Source of the DNA: Desulfatibacillum sp. | Lineage (GTDB): Bacteria; Desulfobacterota; Desulfobacteria; Desulfobacterales; Desulfatibacillaceae | Length of the DNA stretch: 64,000 nt | Direction: 5' to 3' | Assembly: GCA_016342355.1 (NCBI GenBank) | Contig: JAEINP010000015.1 | Span: 1 to 64,000 of the forward strand | Shown: in pieces, positions 1 through 8,040 of the stretch | Position numbering within the stretch: position 1 is the first letter of the stretch | How the letters are laid out: each line of letters starts with the position of its first letter | Made by a program: the position numbers and the translations under genes | Notes under the pieces: generated by a model | Told to the model about the DNA's origin: nothing | Database searches by the model: none | The model's input: the letters and a program-made list of their open reading frames with translations, nothing else

Positions 1-1463
1 CCCCCTTTGCCCGCCACCTTGCCATCCGTCATCGCCAGCACCTTGCGGATATGGGCGGCTATCACAGAGTCAAGATTCAGCAATTCAGGACCGTTGGGCT
101 CCAAGGCGTTTGGATGCCTTTTGTAGCACCCCATGAGAGGAAAATCGGTCAGCTCTATGAAACCAAGGGGCTCGCCCTGGGAGGTGATTAGCGCCCTTTC
201 CACCGCATTTTCCAAATCGCGGACATTTCCCGGCCAGTCGTATTCGGTCAGCCGTTCCATAGCCCCAGGGGCAAGGGCGGGGATTCGTGAAAGGTCCATT
301 TCCCGTGCCTTTTTTCGCAAAACATAATTGACCAGAGCAGGAATGTCCTCTTTTCTGTTGCGGAGTGGAGGGATGGATATGGGGAAAACCATGAGCCGGA
401 AATACAGGTCCTCGCGAAAAAGGCCCTGCCGGATCATATCTTCCAGGTTACGATGTGTGGCTGCGATAACCCGGATATCCAGGCCCACGGCCTTTGTCCC
501 GCCTACGCGAGTGATTTCCTTGTCTTCTATCACTTTCAGAAGCCTCACCTGGGCCTCCGGGGGCAGTTCGCCGATTTCATCCAAGAAAATGGTTCCGTGT
601 TGTGCGCGTTCAAAGCGCCCCCTTTTTCTTTCCAAAGCTCCGGTGAACGCCCCCTTTTCGTGCCCAAAAAGCTCGCTGTCTATGAGGGTTTCGGGAATGG
701 CTCCGCAATTAATGCTAACAAACGGCCCATTCCTTCGTGCGGAAAAGGAGTGGAGGACGCCCGCGATCAAACCTTTCCCCACGCCAGTCTCTCCCAATAA
801 CATCACGGGGCTGTTCAAAGGCGAAACGCGCCTCGCTTGATCCATTACATTTTTCAGGCCAAAATCCGCTCCAATGATTTTCTCATCTCTTGAAGGATTC
901 AGTTCCCTTTGCAGGTATCGGTTATCCTCCGCCAGGATGTCTTTCAGATTTTTTAGTTCCCTGTGCCGCATGCTGTTGGAAAAGGCTATGGCCATGGGCT
1001 GTTGCAAAAGCATTAGCAAATCCAGGTGGGTCTGGCTAAACCGATCGTGTCCTTTGGCCCACAGAGAAAGCCCGCCCAGTCTGCGTCCATCCATGTTGAG
1101 GCCAATCAGCAAGGCGGAATAACGGTCTCCATCCATGTAATCCACAGCTTGTCCAACCAGGGCATGGGTTTCGGCCTTGTTGGCCAAAATAGCCTCTGGC
1201 AATGTGTCCGGGACTGCCGCTGCGGCTTGGGATTGGGGCGAAAACGGTATTTGCAGATCCATTACCCGCCCCCCCTCTTCCCTCGCACCGGCAATGACCG
1301 TCACGATTGCTGTTTCCTGATTGTAAAAGGTCAGAAAGGCCGAATCAGCCGGGATTTCGCACCGGACAAAATCAAAACACCGGAACAGGGCTTTTTCAAT
1401 TTCAAGAGTGCTGGTTATTCGCAGGGTGGCTTCTTTAAAAAAGTTCGCTTCATCGGCTTTCAT
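1..1463 (-). CDS. sigma-54-dependent activator with GAF-like sensor (C-terminus cut by window edge)
   Basis: Enhancer-binding activator of RNA polymerase-sigma54. The start is the ATG complementary to 1461-1463 (MKADEANFF). Residues about 1-170 form a GAF-like sensor. From about residue 190 there is an AAA+ domain with Walker A GETGVGKG, the sigma54-contact loop GAFTGA (HEKGAFTGAL), a Walker B-type FLDEIGELPP and the WPGNVRDLENAVERA segment. The frame is still open at base 1, so the Fis-like helix-turn-helix lies outside the window. It is divergent from the alkylsulfatase-like gene at 1694, whose upstream region has a sigma54 promoter. By position it is the likely activator of that gene. The inducer is unknown. 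Walker A ends in GKG rather than the usual GKE, which is a small variation. Family assignment is secure; the target is inference. Confidence 0.93.
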   Translation of the reverse strand, partial: MKADEANFFKEATLRITSTLEIEKALFRCFDFVRCEIPADSAFLTFYNQETAIVTVIAGAREEGGRVMDLQIPFSPQSQAAAAVPDTLPEAILANKAETHALVGQAVDYMDGDRYSALLIGLNMDGRRLGGLSLWAKGHDRFSQTHLDLLMLLQQPMAIAFSNSMRHRELKNLKDILAEDNRYLQRELNPSRDEKIIGADFGLKNVMDQARRVSPLNSPVMLLGETGVGKGLIAGVLHSFSARRNGPFVSINCGAIPETLIDSELFGHEKGAFTGALERKRGRFERAQHGTIFLDEIGELPPEAQVRLLKVIEDKEITRVGGTKAVGLDIRVIAATHRNLEDMIRQGLFREDLYFRLMVFPISIPPLRNRKEDIPALVNYVLRKKAREMDLSRIPALAPGAMERLTEYDWPGNVRDLENAVERALITSQGEPLGFIELTDFPLMGCYKRHPNALEPNGPELLNLDSVIAAHIRKVLAMTDGKVAGKG

Positions 1464-1517
1464 AGGATCTCTCCAGACCTGTAAAAATCATATGCGATAT
1501 CAAATCACTGCAAAAAT

Positions 1518-1532
1518 AATATATGACATATT
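1518..1532. promoter_or_regulatory. candidate upstream activator site (inverted repeat)
   Basis: AATAT-ATGAC-ATATT is a 5-bp inverted repeat with a 5-base centre, about 65-80 bases upstream of the -24 element at 1598. That distance suits an enhancer for the adjacent sigma54 activator. The surrounding DNA is very AT-rich, so a chance palindrome is quite possible. Confidence 0.3.
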
Positions 1533-1597
1533 TTCTGCCGTATATCACGCGAATAAATATTCCCGTCTATTACCATCTGATTTAATTGGAATTTTTA

Positions 1598-1614
1598 TTG
1601 GCATAGAAAGTGCT
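1598..1614 (+). promoter_or_regulatory. sigma-54 (-24/-12) promoter of the alkylsulfatase-like gene
   Basis: TTGGCATAGAAAGTGCT matches the 17-base sigma54 consensus (YTGGCACG-N4-TTGCW) with the invariant GG (-24) and GC (-12) at the correct spacing. Transcription would start near 1625, about 70 bases before the ATG at 1694. A sigma54 activator is encoded divergently next to it. Confidence 0.75.
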
Positions 1615-1693
1615 CATTAGGGAAGAACCAAGGCCTTGCGCACTCGCCATACCATTGCGCACAATCCAGACACGAAAACAGAGGAGATGCTTA

Positions 1694-3466
1694 ATGAACA
1701 CCAGACATCGCATGAGAAGTTGTTTTTTTTCCATTACATTAGCTTTATTCATAATGGTTGCCTGGATCCCGGTCCCGGAATGCAAAGCAGGAAGTCCGGA
1801 CGTGGAAACGTTGGAGCAATCTGCGGTTAAAAAAATCGCCCCTGCGGTTAATCCGAAACTACAAGAGTTTCAGGAAATATTTAATCCTCCCCGCTTTGTG
1901 AAAATGGGGGACCGGGTGCAAATGGCCTTTGGATACGACTATGCCAATTTCTCTTTCGTCGAAGGGGATGATGGCGTGATTGTCATCGATACGGGCTTCT
2001 ACAGCAATCCCGTGGCCCGGGCTTTGAAGGATTACAGGGCGCTTGTCAAAAAGCCCATAAAGGCTATCGTTTACACCCATGTGCATTACGACCACCGGGG
2101 AGGCTCTCCGGTTTTTGTAAAAGAATCCGGCGGCGACATCCCGATATACGCCCCTGCCGGTTGGCGGGAACATGCCCTGTACGACCGCTCCGGGCTCAGG
2201 CCCACCATTGTCAGGCGTGGCCTGTCTCAATTCGGCATTCTGCTGCCGGTTGGTGACGACGGCACCGTGGGTGCAGGGATTGGACCGGTCACCCGGGCCG
2301 ATGGAGAGGCAGGTTTTGTTCCGCCCACAGTGACAGTTAAGGAGCGCATGGAACTGACTATCTGTGGAGTGCGCATGGAATTTATACCCACGCCCGCCGA
2401 TATAGAAAGCAACATGATGGTTTGGCTTCCTGATGACAAGGTTCTTGTCACCGGCGATCTGCTGGGCGGCACTCTTCCCTATGTGGCCACGGCGCGATTT
2501 GAGAAAGACAGGTCCGCGCTGAAATTTGTCGCCGGTCTGGATAAGGCCCTGCAATTCGATCCGTCCTACGTTGTGCCCGGACATGGCAGGGCTTTGTTGG
2601 GTGAAAAAGATGTTATGGACGTCCTGTCCGTTAACCGGGACGCCTGCCAGTTTCTGGCCGATCAGGTAACCCGTTTTGTCAACAAAGGCTATTCGCCGGA
2701 CCAGATCATTGATTGCCTGACCTTGCCTCCCCACATGGCGTCCCATCCGGATTTGCAGCCCTATTACCATCGCCTGGACTGGCTTGTTCGGGGACTATAT
2801 CTGAAAAGGGCGGGCTGGGTTTCCGACGGCGTCTCCCTCACCAGACTGACCGACAAACAAGGCGCCATTCGGCTCACGGATCTCCTGGGAGGACCTGATA
2901 AAACCACCGAACACGCGCAGAAAGCCTATAATGACGGAGATTACCGGTGGGCCGCGCAACTGGCCAATTACGTTTTGGTGGTTGATCCCAGCCATAAGCT
3001 GGCAGGCGACGTGCAGCGGGAGTCTTTTAGGGGAATAGCCTATGCAACAGAAAGCGCTAACGAAAGAAATTATCTTTTGACGATACTTAAAGAGGATATC
3101 CCCTGGAAAAAGATCTACGCAGGCACGGGAATCCAGGTCCGCCAAAGGCAATCCAGTTCCGAATTACTCGAATTGATGAGGGTGCGTTTTAAGGCTGAAA
3201 AGGCTTTGACCGAAAAGATGGTTATTGGAATCTCCATTGAGGGAGAACCCGACACCCATACGTTGGAAGCGAAGCAGGGAATATTGGTTTATCGGCAAGG
3301 CCTTTCGGAAAATTCTGATGGAAAGCTCTCCCTGTCGCGGGACATGTTGGTGAAATTGAGCGTTGGCGCTCTTTCATGGTCTGACGCCCTGGCCATGGGC
3401 GCCATCAAGGCGGAGGAAGGCCAGGAGGCTGTCAAAAAGTTCGCGTCATGGATAGACACCATATAA
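1694..3466 (+). CDS. alkyl/aryl-sulfatase, metallo-beta-lactamase superfamily (SdsA/BDS1-like), exported
   Basis: 590 residues from the ATG at 1694, preceded by GAGGAG. An upstream in-frame ATG at 1610 overlaps the sigma54 promoter and is unlikely. The N-terminus is a signal peptide (basic MNTRHRMR, then a hydrophobic core ending near CKA). The catalytic part resembles type III alkylsulfatases: a zinc-ligand motif THVHYDHRGG (family form THxHxDH), FIPTPADIESNMMVWLP, VTGDLLGG, and VVPGHGRALLG leading into the alkylsulfatase dimerisation domain (YYHRLDWLVRGLYLKRAGWV). The last ~130 residues resemble the SCP-2-like tail of these enzymes. The likely role is hydrolysis of sulfate esters in the periplasm, releasing sulfate and alcohol. 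It is a single-gene unit: sigma54 promoter upstream, strong terminator downstream. The exact substrate is not visible. Confidence 0.88.
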   Translation: MNTRHRMRSCFFSITLALFIMVAWIPVPECKAGSPDVETLEQSAVKKIAPAVNPKLQEFQEIFNPPRFVKMGDRVQMAFGYDYANFSFVEGDDGVIVIDTGFYSNPVARALKDYRALVKKPIKAIVYTHVHYDHRGGSPVFVKESGGDIPIYAPAGWREHALYDRSGLRPTIVRRGLSQFGILLPVGDDGTVGAGIGPVTRADGEAGFVPPTVTVKERMELTICGVRMEFIPTPADIESNMMVWLPDDKVLVTGDLLGGTLPYVATARFEKDRSALKFVAGLDKALQFDPSYVVPGHGRALLGEKDVMDVLSVNRDACQFLADQVTRFVNKGYSPDQIIDCLTLPPHMASHPDLQPYYHRLDWLVRGLYLKRAGWVSDGVSLTRLTDKQGAIRLTDLLGGPDKTTEHAQKAYNDGDYRWAAQLANYVLVVDPSHKLAGDVQRESFRGIAYATESANERNYLLTILKEDIPWKKIYAGTGIQVRQRQSSSELLELMRVRFKAEKALTEKMVIGISIEGEPDTHTLEAKQGILVYRQGLSENSDGKLSLSRDMLVKLSVGALSWSDALAMGAIKAEEGQEAVKKFASWIDTI

Positions 3467-3542
3467 ATCCATTCGGCAAGGGGCCTGATTGATGTGGGCA
3501 ACCTGTTTGCAGTGAAGGCCCCCTTGCCGCCTGGAATCTTGC

Positions 3543-3587
3543 AGCCGTGTCGGCTTGCGGTTATCCGCAAGCCGACACGGCTTTTTT
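3543..3587 (+). terminator. rho-independent terminator after the sulfatase gene
   Basis: An 18-bp perfect stem (AGCCGTGTCGGCTTGCGG at 3543-3560, complement at 3565-3582) with loop TTAT is followed by a run of six T. It lies 77 bases after the stop codon at 3466. Confidence 0.93.
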
Positions 3588-3648
3588 GTTTTCAAGGTAT
3601 CCTGTCCACAGATCTTCGCCGCGTTTCCACGTCGGCATGCTCTTCCTG

Positions 3649-3678
3649 TTGACATGGGGATTCCCGCATCCTCATAAA
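3649..3678 (+). promoter_or_regulatory. candidate sigma-70 promoter 1 of nhaA
   Basis: TTGACA at 3649-3654 lies about 18 bases before CATAAA at 3673-3678. The TGTTGACATG context is repeated at the second candidate 71 bases downstream. The -10 is imperfect. Confidence 0.35.
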
Positions 3679-3719
3679 AAATTTTTCGTTAAATGCTTTT
3701 TTACCAAACCAGTCTCTTG

Positions 3720-3748
3720 TTGACATGTGGGAAGATAATCTACAAAAT
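3720..3748 (+). promoter_or_regulatory. candidate sigma-70 promoter 2 of nhaA
   Basis: TTGACA at 3720-3725 is followed by weak -10-like sequences (TACAAA at 3741, CAAAAT at 3743). It lies in an AT-rich stretch. A transcript from here would carry a leader of about 240 bases before the NhaA ATG. Confidence 0.35.
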
Positions 3749-3914
3749 TAACAGCAAATATAAACCATTATTGTATGTTGCTTGCCTTTTTTATTGAACC
3801 GTACAGCATAGGGCACCATGGCGAACATCCCAATCAGGCAGGAATACGGAACCGGAAACAATAAAGTTTCGGGGAAATTCCTGGAAAAACTGGAGGGGAA
3901 GCAGTAAGAAATTA

Positions 3915-3995
3915 TTGAAGGCCGATGCAACCGCCTCTGGCAACCTGAAAATCAAAGAACTTGCCGGACAATGCAGTGAGCTCAGGAGCCGGACC
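3915..3995 (+). promoter_or_regulatory. structured 5' leader of nhaA, possible riboswitch
   Basis: The bases just before the NhaA start contain CTGGCAA (3937-3943), which can pair with TTGCCGG (3961-3967) to give a 7-bp hairpin. They also contain the riboswitch-like string GCAACCGCC...GGCAACC and GCCGGAC twice (3963 and 3989). The frame is open from a TTG at 3915, but a coding extension would lack a ribosome binding site and would add a non-family N-terminus. Several nhaA genes in other bacteria carry leader RNAs (nhaA-I and nhaA-II, lithium/sodium sensing). Membership here is only a guess from location and appearance. Confidence 0.35.
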
Positions 3996-5354
3996 ATGAT
4001 GCAAGGAGATGTGACCGCCAATAATACCAAGCAGAACCTGCCAGGGCCACCCATCAGCCTGGAAGTCTTCCAACGTTTTATCCATAAAGCAGCCTCGGGC
4101 AGCATGCCCCTTTTTTCAGCGGCTGTCCTGGCCCTTGTCTGGGCCAATATATCCCCTCAATCTTACCATGATTTCTGGAGCACCAACACCACTCTGGAGA
4201 TCGGCAACTGGCAGATTTCCAAATCAGCGGCCCACTGGACCAATGAAGCCCTCATGACCCTGTTTTTCCTCACGGTGGGTATGGAAATCAAACGCGAGAT
4301 TCTGGTGGGTGAACTGGCCAGCTTTAAAATGGCGATGCTTCCAGTAGCCGCCGCTTTAGGGGGCATGCTGTTGCCTGCCTGTATCTATGCATTGTTCAAC
4401 CACAACGAACCGTCCATTAAGGGATGGGGAATTCCCATGGCTACGGATATCGCTTTTTCCCTTGCTGTTTTGGCGATTCTGGGCAAGAGGGCGCCCGTGG
4501 GGTTACGGATTTTTCTTTCGGCCCTGGCTATTGCCGACGACCTGGGCGCGGTGCTGGTCATTGCCATTTTCTACACTGCGAGCCTCTCCATCTCCCATTT
4601 AATAGTCGGCCTGGGCTTTATAGTTTGCCTGTATGTTGCAAACCGGCTTTGGGTGCGAAATGCCTTGGTTTACATTGTCCTGGGCGTGGGGGTTTGGCTT
4701 GCGATCATGGGCTCAGGGGTGCATGCCACAGTGGCGGGAGCGATCGTGGCCATGTTTATCCCGGCCCAGGGCAGATACGATACCGATACTTTTATCCGCA
4801 CGGCAAAGGAGAAACTGAACCGGTTCGAATGCATAAAAACCACTTGCAAGCGCACCATGTTGTTGGACCAGAACCACCTGGAATCGGTCTTGGATATTGA
4901 AATGGCCTGCCACAATGTGGAGACCCCACTTCAACGCATGGAATACTCTCTCCACTCGTGGGTAGCCTATTTGATTCTGCCCTTATTCGCCCTGGCCAAT
5001 ACAGGCCTTGTGTTTAAGGATATAGACCTTGCCGCGGCCCTGACCCAGCCCGTGACACTGGGCGTCACTCTGGGCCTTGTCCTGGGCAAACCTATCGGGA
5101 TTTTCCTGTTCACATTACTTGCAGTAAAGGTATTGAAAGCACATCTTCCCTCCGGGGTGGAGTGGAAGCACATTGTGGGGGTAAGCATGCTGGGGGGCAT
5201 CGGGTTTACCATGTCCCTGTTTATAACAGGGCTATCCTTTAGCAGGCCGGAGTTGACTTCTTACTCCAAACTGGGGATCGTGACGGGATCATTGGTCTCC
5301 GCTGCAGGCGGCCTTGCGGTGCTTATGCTTACCTCCAAAAAGACCGAAGCCTGA
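3996..5354 (+). CDS. nhaA: Na+/H+ antiporter NhaA
   Basis: Inner-membrane antiporter that expels Na+ in exchange for protons, for pH and sodium homeostasis. The 452-residue start at ATG 3996 has AGGAG at 3984 with 7-base spacing. About a dozen hydrophobic segments are visible. The paired aspartates of the ion site are in ALAIADDLGAVLVIAIFY. Family landmarks include FFLTVGMEIKREILVGEL, ATDIAFSLAVLAILGKR and the C-terminal GGIGFTMSLFI. A hydrophilic stretch of about 60 residues between TM8 and TM9-like segments (RTAKEKLNRFEC... onward) is typical of longer bacterial NhaA proteins. It is monocistronic, between the sulfatase terminator and convergent minus-strand genes. The leader may be regulatory. 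Confidence 0.96.
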   Translation: MMQGDVTANNTKQNLPGPPISLEVFQRFIHKAASGSMPLFSAAVLALVWANISPQSYHDFWSTNTTLEIGNWQISKSAAHWTNEALMTLFFLTVGMEIKREILVGELASFKMAMLPVAAALGGMLLPACIYALFNHNEPSIKGWGIPMATDIAFSLAVLAILGKRAPVGLRIFLSALAIADDLGAVLVIAIFYTASLSISHLIVGLGFIVCLYVANRLWVRNALVYIVLGVGVWLAIMGSGVHATVAGAIVAMFIPAQGRYDTDTFIRTAKEKLNRFECIKTTCKRTMLLDQNHLESVLDIEMACHNVETPLQRMEYSLHSWVAYLILPLFALANTGLVFKDIDLAAALTQPVTLGVTLGLVLGKPIGIFLFTLLAVKVLKAHLPSGVEWKHIVGVSMLGGIGFTMSLFITGLSFSRPELTSYSKLGIVTGSLVSAAGGLAVLMLTSKKTEA

Positions 5355-5396
5355 TTGGGGGTAAGCATTCGGTAGAAAACAGCGGGAGGCTTGGTC

Positions 5397-5714
5397 CTAT
5401 TGCCCCCGGCGCTCGGGAACATAATCGTCTTTGATCTTTCCTTCGTTCCACTCCCGGGAAACATAGAGGTTGCAGTAGCAACTCCCGAATTCTTTCACGT
5501 CCGGTTCCCTGTATACGCAGGGACAAAAAATATCCTTGTCCGCATCCCTGTCATTGGCGCTTAGCCTGCATGGGCAGCACATGTACCCATAGCGCTCTTT
5601 GTTGGCTAAAAGCCCGTCCAACAGTTCCAGGACCAACTCTTTATCCTTATTAAAGAAATAGCCCTTGGGTTCCTGGAGTTTTTTCAGCTTTTCGTACAAT
5701 TCTTCTGCGGTCAT
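5397..5714 (-). CDS. ferredoxin-thioredoxin reductase catalytic-subunit-like protein
   Basis: 105-residue cytoplasmic protein with the full cysteine signature of the FTR catalytic (beta) subunit: CCPCRLS, then FCPCVYREPDV, then GSCYCNLYVS. In the family these cysteines hold a [4Fe-4S] cluster and the redox-active disulfide that passes electrons to thioredoxin-like proteins. The start ATG overlaps the stop of the glutaredoxin gene (ATGA), so the two are co-translated. No FTR variable subunit is adjacent, as expected for stand-alone FtrB-like proteins of anaerobes. The nearest partner is the glutaredoxin, which may be its substrate (inference). Confidence 0.92.
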   Translation of the reverse strand: MTAEELYEKLKKLQEPKGYFFNKDKELVLELLDGLLANKERYGYMCCPCRLSANDRDADKDIFCPCVYREPDVKEFGSCYCNLYVSREWNEGKIKDDYVPERRGQ

Positions 5715-5959
5715 TTTTCCAGGGCCTTTCTGATCTCGTCTTCCTTAAATCCAACAATCACGGTATCGCCAATGATGATGGTGGGGAAAGAGAGTTTGGG
5801 ATTGCATTTCTTGACCTCTGCGACAGCGTCTTCCCGCTCTTTTCCTTCCAGAAGGTCCACATCCGTGCAAGCGTATTCCACATTGCATTCCTGCAGAAAT
5901 TGTTTGGCTCTTTTACAGTGGCCGCATGTACTCAATGTAAATAGTCTGACTTCTGCCAT
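5711..5959 (-). CDS. glutaredoxin family protein
   Basis: 82 residues with a thioredoxin fold of glutaredoxin/NrdH type. It has the active site STCGHCKRAKQFL, the cis-proline region FPTIIIGD, and the end GFKEDEIRKAL. CGHC differs from the classical CPYC and is seen in small glutaredoxins of anaerobes. A strong GAGGAGG site precedes the ATG. It is the first gene of a two-gene operon with the FTR-like protein, which suggests a ferredoxin-fed dithiol relay independent of glutathione. The physiological target is unknown. Confidence 0.92.
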   Translation of the reverse strand: MAEVRLFTLSTCGHCKRAKQFLQECNVEYACTDVDLLEGKEREDAVAEVKKCNPKLSFPTIIIGDTVIVGFKEDEIRKALEK

Positions 5960-6046
5960 AATGGCCTCCTCAGCAAGGGTTCTCTACAATATAGGGATTT
6001 CAGACGCTCCTGTCAAAAATCAGTTTGTTTTCCATGGGAATGGACA

Positions 6047-7465
6047 TTATTCAACCTGAGAAAGCATATTTTTTGCCAAGGCAATGGCCTGGTCCTTGGT
6101 TTTGACCTGGCCTGTATCCTGGGCGCTGGTCACAATCTTTAAGATCCTGCCCACTTCCGGACCCTTTGCTACTCCAAGGCCCAGAAGATCGTTCCCGTTT
6201 ACCAAAAGGGGACGGGCCAGGATTTCAACTGCAGTGTCGAAATACTCCCTGACCAACTCCTTGAGGTATTGCTCCCGCGTGGCGCGTTCGTCTTCACTAC
6301 ACATCCGCCCCTGCTTGGAAAGGTTATCAGCCATGGCCAGGATGGAGCAAGGAACGGACAAATCCCGCAATTTACGGTACCAAGCCATGCGCGCCCTTTT
6401 TTTCACATCAGGCTTGGCAAGCTGCTCCACATGGCGATGCTCCGAGACCAACAGGCACACAAAATCCTGGTCCTTTAAACGCAGGCGAAGCCGGTTTACC
6501 ACTTCCCCGGCAAGGAGAGCTCCCTTTTTTGCGTGGCCAAAAAAAGTGGTGCGGCCTTTGGCTTCATCATATCTCCCGGTTTGCGGTTTTCCGATGTCGT
6601 GGAAAAGGGCTGAAAGTTTGAGCAAGGGTATGGCGCGATCCTGGTTCAAACATTCCCGCACCTGGCTTGCATGCTTCCCGAAAATCTCATCAAGGCGCCC
6701 CAGAAGGCCCTCCATGGCCTCGTAAACATCCAGGCTATGTTCCCACACATTGGTATGATGAAAACCGTCCTGCTCACATGCCTCCATGGTGAAGATTTCA
6801 GGGAATATGCAGGACAGCACCCCGGATTTCCACATAAGCCGGATAATGCTCCCGCTTTGGGAGGTGTCCAGGATCGCCATCAACTCGCTGGAAATCCTCT
6901 CCGCTGCAACCCGATTAAGGCCCGAAGCCAGGGACGTGCAATCCTGCAGCGTGGCTTCTTCAATTTTAAAGCCCAATTGGGCGGAAAATCGGAAGGCCCG
7001 GAGAATACGAAGGGGGTCGTCATCCAGGTTTTTGTAACCCAGAGAGCGAATATTCCTGTTTTTTATGTCCCTAAGGCCATTAAAGGGGTCTAAAAGGGCT
7101 TGCATGGGTTGGGATGGGAAACCCTGATTCAGGGAAAGGGCCATGGCGTTGATGGTGAAATCCCTGTCCGCCAGGTCTGTCTGAATGTCGCTTCCCCGAA
7201 ACTGGGTGATATCCAGGAAGTCCGATGGATCGCGGCGGTTCACAAGACGGTAGCAGGGGGCGTGGGGATCCTTTTCCATGGCCACCAGGGCGGCATGATG
7301 TGTTTTCGCCAGGTCCCGGGCCAATTCTTTGGCGTTTGGGCACACCAAATCTATATCTTTCACGGGACGCTTCAGAACATAGTCCCTGACCGAGCCCCCC
7401 ACTAGATAAAGGGGGGCATGACTCCCCCCTTCACCCAGCCATTTTGTCAGCATTTTTTCAAGCAT
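6047..7465 (-). CDS. CCA-adding / poly(A) polymerase-type tRNA nucleotidyltransferase with HD domain
   Basis: 472 residues. The class II nucleotidyltransferase head is clear: YLVGGSVRDYVLKRPVKDID carries the GGSVRD motif and the metal-binding DxD (DIDLV), followed by DFTINAMAL and the RNA-binding segment DDPLRILRAFRFSAQLGF. The second half contains an HD phosphohydrolase motif (LFHDIGKPQTGRY). Such proteins repair or build the CCA end of tRNA, although some relatives only add A, or add CC in organisms with split enzymes. The tRNA-Arg at 51256 encodes its own CCA, so this enzyme would act mainly in repair. It is 4 bases downstream of the RsbW-like gene, in one operon. Exact specificity (CCA, A or CC) is uncertain. 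Confidence 0.88.
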   Translation of the reverse strand: MLEKMLTKWLGEGGSHAPLYLVGGSVRDYVLKRPVKDIDLVCPNAKELARDLAKTHHAALVAMEKDPHAPCYRLVNRRDPSDFLDITQFRGSDIQTDLADRDFTINAMALSLNQGFPSQPMQALLDPFNGLRDIKNRNIRSLGYKNLDDDPLRILRAFRFSAQLGFKIEEATLQDCTSLASGLNRVAAERISSELMAILDTSQSGSIIRLMWKSGVLSCIFPEIFTMEACEQDGFHHTNVWEHSLDVYEAMEGLLGRLDEIFGKHASQVRECLNQDRAIPLLKLSALFHDIGKPQTGRYDEAKGRTTFFGHAKKGALLAGEVVNRLRLRLKDQDFVCLLVSEHRHVEQLAKPDVKKRARMAWYRKLRDLSVPCSILAMADNLSKQGRMCSEDERATREQYLKELVREYFDTAVEILARPLLVNGNDLLGLGVAKGPEVGRILKIVTSAQDTGQVKTKDQAIALAKNMLSQVE

Positions 7466-7469
7466 GCCT

Positions 7470-7883
7470 TTATAGGTCGATACAAACTTCCAGGATGTTT
7501 TTTTCGTTTTCCCTTCTGTATTGCATGGCGTTCATCATGTTTCGCACAAAATGAATACCCAGACCTTCCTCGATAAGCTCATCGGCATCCGCCGAATGGC
7601 TGGCCCATGGCAGGGAAAGAGGGTTGAAAGGAGCCCCATCGTCCTCAAGGACAACACTGATTTCATCTTCGTCCAGGCTGATGACTATGTCAATTTCGTG
7701 GTTGCCGTGGTCTTTGTACCCGTAGGTGATAACGTTGGTCAGCATCTCCTCCAGAATAAGGTCCACCGCATACACAATCTTGGGGTCCAGGTTGAGTGGT
7801 TCCAAGAAAACGTTGGCGGCCTGGGAGACCTTTGTCAACTCATTCAGATCATTTTTAATTCTATAGGTGAACTTATCGGTCAC
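7470..7883 (-). CDS. RsbW-like anti-sigma / serine kinase-type ATPase
   Basis: Small HATPase_c_2 protein of the RsbW/SpoIIAB type. The N box is in LILEEMLTNVITYGY. The G1 region is EDDGAPFNP, and a degenerate G2 is in EEGLGIHFVRNMM. The GTG at 7881-7883 is preferred because AGGAGG lies 5 bases before it; an in-frame ATG at 7913 has no ribosome binding site. This gives 137 residues. Family members phosphorylate anti-anti-sigma (STAS) proteins or hold sigma factors. No partner STAS or sigma gene is adjacent, and the neighbour is the tRNA nucleotidyltransferase, so the partner is unknown. Confidence 0.8.
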   Translation of the reverse strand: MTDKFTYRIKNDLNELTKVSQAANVFLEPLNLDPKIVYAVDLILEEMLTNVITYGYKDHGNHEIDIVISLDEDEISVVLEDDGAPFNPLSLPWASHSADADELIEEGLGIHFVRNMMNAMQYRRENEKNILEVCIDL

Positions 7884-8040
7884 TTGAACCTCCTCGTGGT
7901 CCTGGGAATTCATGAACAGGAGTAAATATATACACTTTTTCCTGGTTGATTTCTACCCCAAAGTAACTTCCATTGAACCAGGAAGCCTGTTTTAACGCTG
8001 GTCGAGGATTGCCACAACACGGCATATCCTGTTTGGCCAA

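Noticed and set aside
3915-3995. TTG at 3915 as the NhaA start
   Set aside because: No ribosome binding site, and 27 extra residues not typical of NhaA. The ATG at 3996 has AGGAG at good spacing.
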